A stretch of 64,000 nt of DNA, taken from contig JAULJL010000015.1 in the NCBI GenBank assembly GCA_030761205.1, positions 15,319,501-15,383,500 of the forward strand. The letters run 5' to 3'. A program made the translations under genes and the position numbers. Numbering within the stretch: position 1 is the first letter of the stretch; every line of letters begins with the position of its first letter. Origin of the DNA: Fremontodendron californicum (taxonomy: Eukaryota > Streptophyta > Magnoliopsida > Malvales > Malvaceae). Shown piece by piece: positions 57,784-64,000 of the stretch. A model generated the notes under the pieces. The model saw nothing but the letters and a program-made list of their open reading frames with translations, did not search any database and was not told where the DNA came from.

Positions 57784-58352
57784 TAGCAAAATCCGAATCG
57801 TCCGATAGATTTGGAATCGATCCACTCCGAATGAAGATGTTTTTTTTTTTTTGAAAAATGGAGGCGGAGCGAGACGGGACGATTTTTTTTTGTTTGAAAG
57901 GCGGGGATGAAGCAGTTGTGGTAATTACCTGTTCCGTTCCGCCCTGTTTTGAATATTGAAATTACTATTATACCTTTAACTATTTAGCTTTTAAAAAGAT
58001 AATAAAGTAATATAATTAAATTTATTATTATTATTATTATTTTTAAAAACTTAAACTTAATATTTTATTTTTTTTCTCTTCCTAGATTAAAAATTCATTT
58101 ATGTTGAATTTATATTTAAATTTTTTTACTATGCTTTATTATTTGAAAAAAATAAAAATAATTAATAAATATCAAATAGGGCAGAGCGGACGGGACGATT
58201 ATGGATGTAACCGACATTCATGAAGGTGGTGGTGGTATTGAAATTTTAACATTCATGACAAAACGGGATGAAGGACGAGACAGAACAGTTCAATAAAAAA
58301 ACAGAGACGAATATTGTAAAACTCGCTCCGTCCTGCTCCATTGTCATCTCTA
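57784..58352. mobile_element. Non-autonomous hAT element (TAGAGATGACAA family), copy 2
   Basis: The right end CATTGTCATCTCTA reads inward TAGAGATGACAATG. The left end is TAGCAAAATCCGAATCG, the same terminus as at 30118 but lacking about 6-7 bases just inside the tip. Flanks ATTAGTAC (57776-57783) and ATTAATAC (58353-58360) match at 7 of 8 bases. The interior shares GGATGTAACCGACAT with the other copy. Confidence 0.8.
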
Positions 58353-58806
58353 ATTAATACATGCTACCATGGTAGTGTCAGCACTCAGCAATTTAAAGAA
58401 CGTATCTGTCATCATTCTAGTGGCAGCTGATTAAATACTAAATCCAAAGTGAAAATAAATATATGTACGTAGGTAAAAAAAAAACAAAACAAAAAAAAAG
58501 CAAAGAACCAAAAGTATTTTTGGCCAAAAAAAAAAAAGAACCAAAAGTATTTCGGATGCATTGAAAATTTTGGCACTAAAAAGTTGAAGACAAAAGACAA
58601 ATTTTTTTTTTATTTTTATAAAAGAGCTCTGGTTTGAAAATTGAAAAATGAGTTATAAATGTTAAGATATAAATTTTAAATAATTTTAAATTTATTAAAT
58701 ATTATTTTTTAATGATTATTTCATGAACTAATTTAACTAAATTCAAGTTCAAGACAAAAGTATTATGATATAATAGGGTAACTTAATTCTAATCCATATC
58801 AATAGG

Positions 58807-59010
58807 TAGACATGCTCATGATTTGAGTCAGCAGTCCGAATCTTTTTTAATTTTCTTATCTAAGTCATGCTCTGGACAGATCTGGATTGAATCGGTCCTT
58901 CCGTCCAATTTAATGTTTAAATAATAATAAAAAATTTAATTTTTTTATATTAATATTAATATAAATTTATAATTAAATTTAAATAAAAAATCTTTTTTAT
59001 TATATAAACA
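58807..59010. mobile_element. hAT-type element, left part only
   Basis: Begins TAGACATGCTCATGATTTG and shows the usual GC-richer rim and AT core, but no matching right terminus follows. It is truncated. Confidence 0.45.
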
Positions 59011-59450
59011 GTGTTTTGTTTACGGGGGATGTTGAGGTGTTTGTTTTTAATTGAAGCTTATTGTGGGTGGCGTTGAGGTGTTTGTTTTTTGATTGCTTTG
59101 TTTTTTTTTTTTTTTTTTTGGGAGGTTGCTTCAAAAAGCCTATTTGGATGAGTGGTTGGATCCTCCTAGTTTGTTTACAGGGGATAATTTTTTGGCTTTG
59201 GGAGATTCACTATTTAGGTGACTGTTGTTTTCCTAGTTTTTTTTTTTTGGTTCCAAAGATGTTGATTTCTTCTGGTGTGCTTTGGTTGTTTATTTCGGTA
59301 TTTTTGATCTCGCTGAGAATGAGATTGGTGACAGGTTCATTTGCTGCAGGCTAGTTCAGACCTTAAAATTGGCCTTCAAGGTTATGTAAAACTGCATAAG
59401 CCTCGCTATTCTCGGCAGCTTAATTAGAAAGTCTGTAGAAGGAGAAAATT
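59011..59450. other. G+T-rich DNA, not recognised
   Basis: A duplicated GTTGAGGTGTTTGTTTTT word and an open frame at 59061-59354 without family resemblance. It directly adjoins the next LTR. Confidence 0.35.
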
Positions 59451-60446
59451 TGTAACAAATTACAAATAGCCACATGTCAATTGGAATTTTTTTAATTAAG
59501 AAATTTTCAATTAAATTATACATTACCATATGAAATTGATAATATCATATTATAATTAATTATTTTATAATTAATTAAATATGTACACATGGTTTGACCA
59601 ATCAAATTGCAAGGATTCATGGGTTATCCAATCAAATTTCACCCATGTGTCATAATTATTTTACCTCTAATTAAATTAAATTAATTAAGAGATAAATAAT
59701 ATATTTTTATCTCTAATTAAATTAAATTAATTAAGAGATAAATAAATATTTTATCTCTAATTTAATTAATTAATTAAGTGATAAAAATAAATATTTTATC
59801 TCTAATTAAATTAAATTAATTAAGAGATAAATAAATATTTTATCTCTAATTTAATTAAGTGATAAAAAATAAATATTTTATCTCTAATTTAATTAATTAA
59901 TTAAGGGATAAATAATAAAGTTTTATCTCTAAAGAGATAAATAAGAAGATATTATCTCTAATTAAAATAATTAAGAGATAAATAAGGAGGATGAGTTCTT
60001 TTAAAACTCTCTTTCACCTGGCTAGCTACCACTATAAATAGAGACCTCCTCTTAACACAAATTCACAATTCAGAAAGCCTGAAGAGAAGAAGATTTTGAA
60101 GAGCCAAATCCTCTCAAAATTCTTAAGAAGAAATTAGAGAAATTCTAAGAAAGCGGTGCTTGTTCTTGAGAATTCTCTAAGAAGCTGCTCTCCGATCTTG
60201 TTCATCGAAGGAAAGGAGATAATTCCTGTTTTTCAAGACCAAGTCTAGAAGACCCTTGAAGCAGATCTCACCGATTCAAGATCAAGTTGTGAAGACCTTG
60301 AATCAAAATTTTACTGGAGAAAAGAATCAAAGGATTTCTTTCTTTAAGAATATTCAGAGATTGTAACCTCAAAGTTTGATTAATAAAATTATTATTTGAC
60401 TCCAAATTTTCCTTGTTATATTTTTGACGCGAAATTTGTGTGTACA
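59451..60446 (+). repeat. 5' LTR with tandem TTATCTCTAATTAAATTAA units
   Basis: U3 contains about seven alternating units of TTATCTCTAATTAAATTAA and TTAAGAGATAAATAA between 59660 and 59990, a repeat able to fold back on itself. A TATAAATA box at 60035-60042 and an AATAAAAT poly(A)-like signal near 60384 fit U3-R-U5 order. Confidence 0.75.
60035..60042 (+). promoter_or_regulatory. LTR TATA box
   Basis: TATAAATA followed by GAGACC, about 585 bases into the LTR and just after the tandem U3 repeats. Confidence 0.6.
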
Positions 60447-60519
60447 AATTTTGGCACGCCTGATGGGACAATCTCTGCCTTTCATCTCTTTTCTTCAAAA
60501 CTCAAGTTATCAAGTTGCA

Positions 60520-61980
60520 ATGGCTCCCAAGAAGAACCTTGCTAACAAACCAACTCTCAAGCCTGCTCGAGCTAATCCTGCAGTCTACCCCACTTCATCA
60601 TCAAGCGTTGATATCCCCGCTCATCCTTATGGCACTAGGAGGAAGACCAAAGCTCTTGCTGAATTGTATGAGCAAACTTTTCCGGTGCTTAATCAAAACC
60701 CTCTCTATGACACTTCTTCCCCAATTCAAGACTTAGAAGAAGTTTCTGCTGGACAAGATGATTCTCCTCGAGGATCAAGTGCAAGTCGCCAGTTAACATA
60801 CAAAGAACAAGATAGCTACTCAAGCAACAAGCCTATTCCATCATCTGCTCCAAAATCAAGTTCTGGAGTAATGGCTGTCATGACAACTAGCACCACATCA
60901 TTGGAAGAACAAGTTGCACTTCTGGCAAAATCTGTTGAAATTCTTTCAGCAAGCATCAAAGAGAAAGATAACCAAATCGCTTCCATGATGGACAAGATCG
61001 CCGGTCTCACTGGAAAAAGGAACGAAGCTTCAAACCAAAATTGGCAATCAATCTTTCAAGATGATGGTGAGAACTCTGGCAAGGAAGTTGCTAAGGATTC
61101 TGAAGAAAAGATCAATGAACTCGTCACTACCAGTCAGCTCAAGGATCTTATCAAAGAGGCTATCAAAGATCAAGTTGAAAGCATCACTCAACCTTCATAT
61201 ACATATGCAAAACCATATTCTCAAAGGATCGATCGTCTGAGGATGCCTGAGAACTATCAACCCCCAAAGTTTCAGCAGTTCGATGGAAAAGGAAATCCAC
61301 GCCAACATGTTGCACATTTCGTGGAAACTTGCAATAATGCTGGTACCTATGGGGATCTCATGGTGAAGCAGTTCGTTCGCTCCCTAAAAAGCAACGCCTT
61401 TGATTGGTATACTGATCTTGAGCCTGGGACGATTGACAGCTGGGAACAACTTGAGCGTGAATTCCTTAATCGATTCTACAGTACTCGTCGCTTAGTCAGC
61501 ATGATCGAACTCACAAGCTCACGTTAATGGAAGGATGAGCCAATCATTGATTACATCCACAGATGGAGAAATCTGAGCCTTAACTGCAAAGAAAGACTGT
61601 CTGAGTCTTCTGCCCTTGACATGTGCATCCAAGGCATGAATTGGGGCTTGCGTTACATTCTTCAAGGCATCAAGCCTAAGACCTTTAAAGAATTAGCCAC
61701 TCGTGCTCATGATATGGAGTTGAGCATGACAGCTGCTGGAAATCAAGAACCTCCGGTGCAAGAGCCAAAGAAAGGTAAGGAAAAACAAGATACCCGCAAA
61801 GGGGGCAAAACCTTTATCAACAAGGGAGAAAGCAAACAGTCCATGGCCGTGACTACCAAGCCTCTTAAGATATCTCTCAAGTCAAAACAGTCTCAAGAGA
61901 CGAAATCTTCTCCTTTCCAAGACAAAGGTAAAGGCAAGATCACTTTAGGAGAGGCAAGAAAAGAAGTATCCTTTTCCTGA
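60520..61980 (+). pseudogene. gag of the right-edge Ty3/gypsy element
   Basis: Starts MAPKKNLANKPTLKP. A heptad-rich segment (LEEQVALLAKSVEILSASIK) precedes the gag core: PENYQPPKFQQFDGKGNPRQ, HVAHFVETCNNAGTYGDLMV and QFVRSLKSNAFDWYTDLEPG. One stop (TAA, 61525-61527) interrupts it; the same frame continues to TGA at 61978. An earlier in-frame ATG at 60424 lies in the LTR end and is not used as the start. Confidence 0.8.
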
Positions 61981-64000
61981 TTCTGATGTTTCAAGCATTC
62001 TTGAAGAACTTTTAAAGACTAAGTTGATTCAGTTGCCAGAAATGAAGCGACCTGAAGAAGCTGATAAAATAGAAGACCCCAATTATTGCAAGTACCATCG
62101 CTTGATTAGCCATCCTCTGGAGAAGTGCTTTATTTTGAAGGATGAAATCATGCGACTCTATGAAGAAGGAAAAATCGAGTTTGAAGAAGAAACGATGTCG
62201 TCAAATTTGGCATCAGTCAATATGGTTTCTCAATCCAATTTTCTGGATAGAACCATAAAATTTGGCTCTTTTGATCCTATCATACTGGCTCCATGTACAA
62301 GTACGATGGAGGGTCTTCAGGAAAGTGGGGGCAACTATTTGCTTCAAAGACAAAATCAAGATTACGATGGTTGGACTCTAGTCACACGCCGAAGAAGCAA
62401 AAGGAAGAATCTTCCAAAAGTTGTGAAAGTGCCTGCAAGAGCTAAGATGATCAAACGACCATCTGAATTTCCAAAGCCCAATGTGCCTCAAGAAGCAAAA
62501 ATGCCATCTCGGGGTAAAAATTCAGTAGGGAGAAAGTCAAGGAGGCAAATCACTTTAAACGAATTCATGCCAATTCAGCTTAGAAATAAAGATTTGGTTT
62601 TCATGACTTGTTACCATAACGGTGGCAATGAAGATAATGAAAACAACATTGACTCAGTAGCATTTGAAGTTGATGATCATACTTGTGCTACGAAAATTAA
62701 CTTTTCTGATGAAGATCTGTTGCTAGGGTCAACCTCTCACAATCGGCCGTTGTTCGTCGTAGGATATACTCGAGAACAGAAGATCAATAGAATCTTGATC
62801 GATGATGGTTCTGCTGTCAACATACTCCCGTTGATGACAATGAAAGAATTGGGAGTTCCTTTGGATGAGTTGATGCAAAGCCGCTTGATGATCCAAGGAT
62901 TCAACCAAGGGGGACAAAGAGCTCTTGGAAAACTTAGACTTCAACTTTTCATTGGAGATATGGAGTCAAGTCCACTTTTCCATGTAATCGATGCCAAAAC
63001 GACGTACAACATGTTGTTAGGACGACCGTGGATACATCAAAATGGTGTAGTCTCCTCAACTCTGCATCAATGTCTCAAGTATTGCAGAAACGGTCAAGTC
63101 AAGACGATCCTTGCAGACGCTAAGCCATTTACTATAGCAGAAGCACATTTCGCAGATGCAAAGTTTTATCTAAAAGATACATTTATCGAAGAAGTAATGC
63201 CCAACCCGATGCAAGAATTAAAGCAAAATGGAAAGAATTTGGCTTCTTCCACAGTTGTAGAAGATGAAATTGCTCAAGGTTTAAAGGATCTGACTCTTCC
63301 CCTCACTAACTTAGAAGAATCAAGAGGCCTTATACCTCCGTTGCAAGGATTTGTTAGGCCAGTAGAAGAACCTCTTTATGAACATCAGGATCTTCCTACT
63401 CATCGAGCTAAAGATTTTGATCCTAATGCTTATAGATTGCTTGTCAAAGCTGGATATAAACAAGAGGATGTAGCAAAATTGGCTCACGAAACAAAAGAGC
63501 CTAGCAAAGAAAAACCGCAAAGTTCATTCAAGGTCCGACAGGTCTGGCAAAAGAAGATTGATCACATTGGAACTTCTAGAGAGGGGCTTGGATATTCTCC
63601 ATTAAAATTGAAGATTCATAAAAAAACTTCGAGATACATAAATGTGGAGGAAGTTCCCGAGGAGCCAGAAGATGCAGTGAAGTCACCAGGACTTTTAGTA
63701 TTTGATCGCTTGGGAGCACGCTCAACACGATGTTCAGTGTTTGATTGTTTGAGCATTCAATCATCACGAAGGTCAGTTTTTGAACGAATGGGAGAAAAAT
63801 GCAGTGAAGTTTCTGTAAATAAACCAATTTCCATTCAGTCAAGTCTTGGAAGTCTGGACTCCGAAGAAGTTAACTGTGGCCGAAAAAGAAAATTTTCCAT
63901 TTTAAAGGAATCAAGAGATTTTCACAGCAAAATTCCTTCTCGAATGAAAAGGCAAAGCGAATGGAAGGTAACTACTGGTGAAGTTTTAAAGGCTAGAAAG
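61949..64000 (+). CDS. gag-pro/pol continuation with aspartic protease (partial, open at window end)
   Basis: An uninterrupted frame of 684 codons in the +1 frame relative to gag, overlapping it by 32 bases and still open at 64000. It begins around KYPFPDSDVSSILEELL. It has a C/H-rich segment (NYCKYHRLISHPLEKC) usual before the protease in this group, and the retropepsin motif ILIDDGSAVNILPL near 62794, with LLGRPWIH downstream. Reverse transcriptase would lie beyond the edge. Whether the +1 change is a decayed single ORF or a real frameshift cannot be told from one copy. Confidence 0.8.

Larger units (their letters stand above)
59451..64000 (+). mobile_element. Ty3/gypsy retrotransposon, 5' part (continues past the window)
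   Basis: A 5' LTR (59451-60446) starting TGTAACAAATT and ending TGTGTACA is followed by ATTTTGGCACGCCTGATGGG, which is in primer-site position. Then come gag and a protease-containing frame running off the right edge. The gag and protease styles fit the non-chromovirus (Athila/Tat-like) side of Ty3/gypsy. The 3' LTR and TSD are outside the window, so the left limit relies on the TG start alone. Confidence 0.8.

Noticed and set aside
1..64000. CRISPR arrays, bacterial operons or riboswitches
   Set aside because: The window is plant nuclear DNA. The direct repeats are LTRs, TSDs or minisatellites, and no such systems are present.

Overview
This is nuclear DNA from a eudicot plant: it is AT-rich, and it has a 12-exon gene with GT-AG introns, a Pol III tRNA gene, and dense nested LTR retrotransposons, hAT/MULE/CACTA elements and MITEs. 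No species is assigned. Ordinary host genes are few. They are TRM1 (tRNA m2,2G26 dimethyltransferase, minus strand, 5049-10017, 12 exons, 581 codons), a tRNA-Ile(AAU) gene (39391-39464, minus), and a small two-exon zinc-ribbon (DnaJ cysteine-rich type) gene (39593-41368, plus).

Layout. 1-4750: AT-rich repeats, a foldback MITE, two hAT-type elements and a GC-richer block that looks like mitochondrial DNA. 4750-10017: TRM1. 10018-13931: dispersed repeats, a dead copia gag, a MULE-type MITE with a perfect 9-bp target-site duplication (TSD), and a CACTA end. 13932-18060: a dead MAPKKK-type kinase split by a 3.3-kb LTR element (14598-17932, TSD GATAT) that carries fragments of at least four host genes. 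19947-26760: a Ty3/gypsy element (Athila/Tat type by integrase tail and LTR style, TSD GTATA) whose region between pol and 3' LTR holds two intact intronless ORFs. One encodes a basic Cys-rich protein and the other a complete LOG-type cytokinin-activating enzyme. 26766-32650: AT-rich sequence with hATs, including two different hATs that share one target site. 32654-35967: a probable solo LTR of a Tat/Ogre-like element, internally duplicated and carrying a hAT whose empty site survives in the second duplicate. 39391-43000: the tRNA and zinc-ribbon gene with three copies of a TSD-flanked MITE. 43290-44470: a tandem array of about ten units. 45619-55325: a full-length but decayed Tekay/Del-like chromovirus (TSD ATATA). 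55331-59450: AT-rich with hATs. 59451-64000: the 5' LTR and gag-pro of another Ty3/gypsy element that runs off the window.

The most unusual content is the LOG-carrying retrotransposon. Its two LTR copies are nearly identical, both accessory ORFs are open, and each ATG is closely preceded by a pyrimidine tract ending in CAG, which suggests spliced subgenomic messages. The Cys-rich ORF recalls the small cysteine-rich nucleic-acid-binding proteins of flexuous plant RNA viruses. Together they suggest a retroelement carrying a hormone-activating enzyme plus a possible RNA-binding or silencing-related protein. The 3.3-kb gene-fragment carrier is a second, independent case of host sequence captured by an LTR element.
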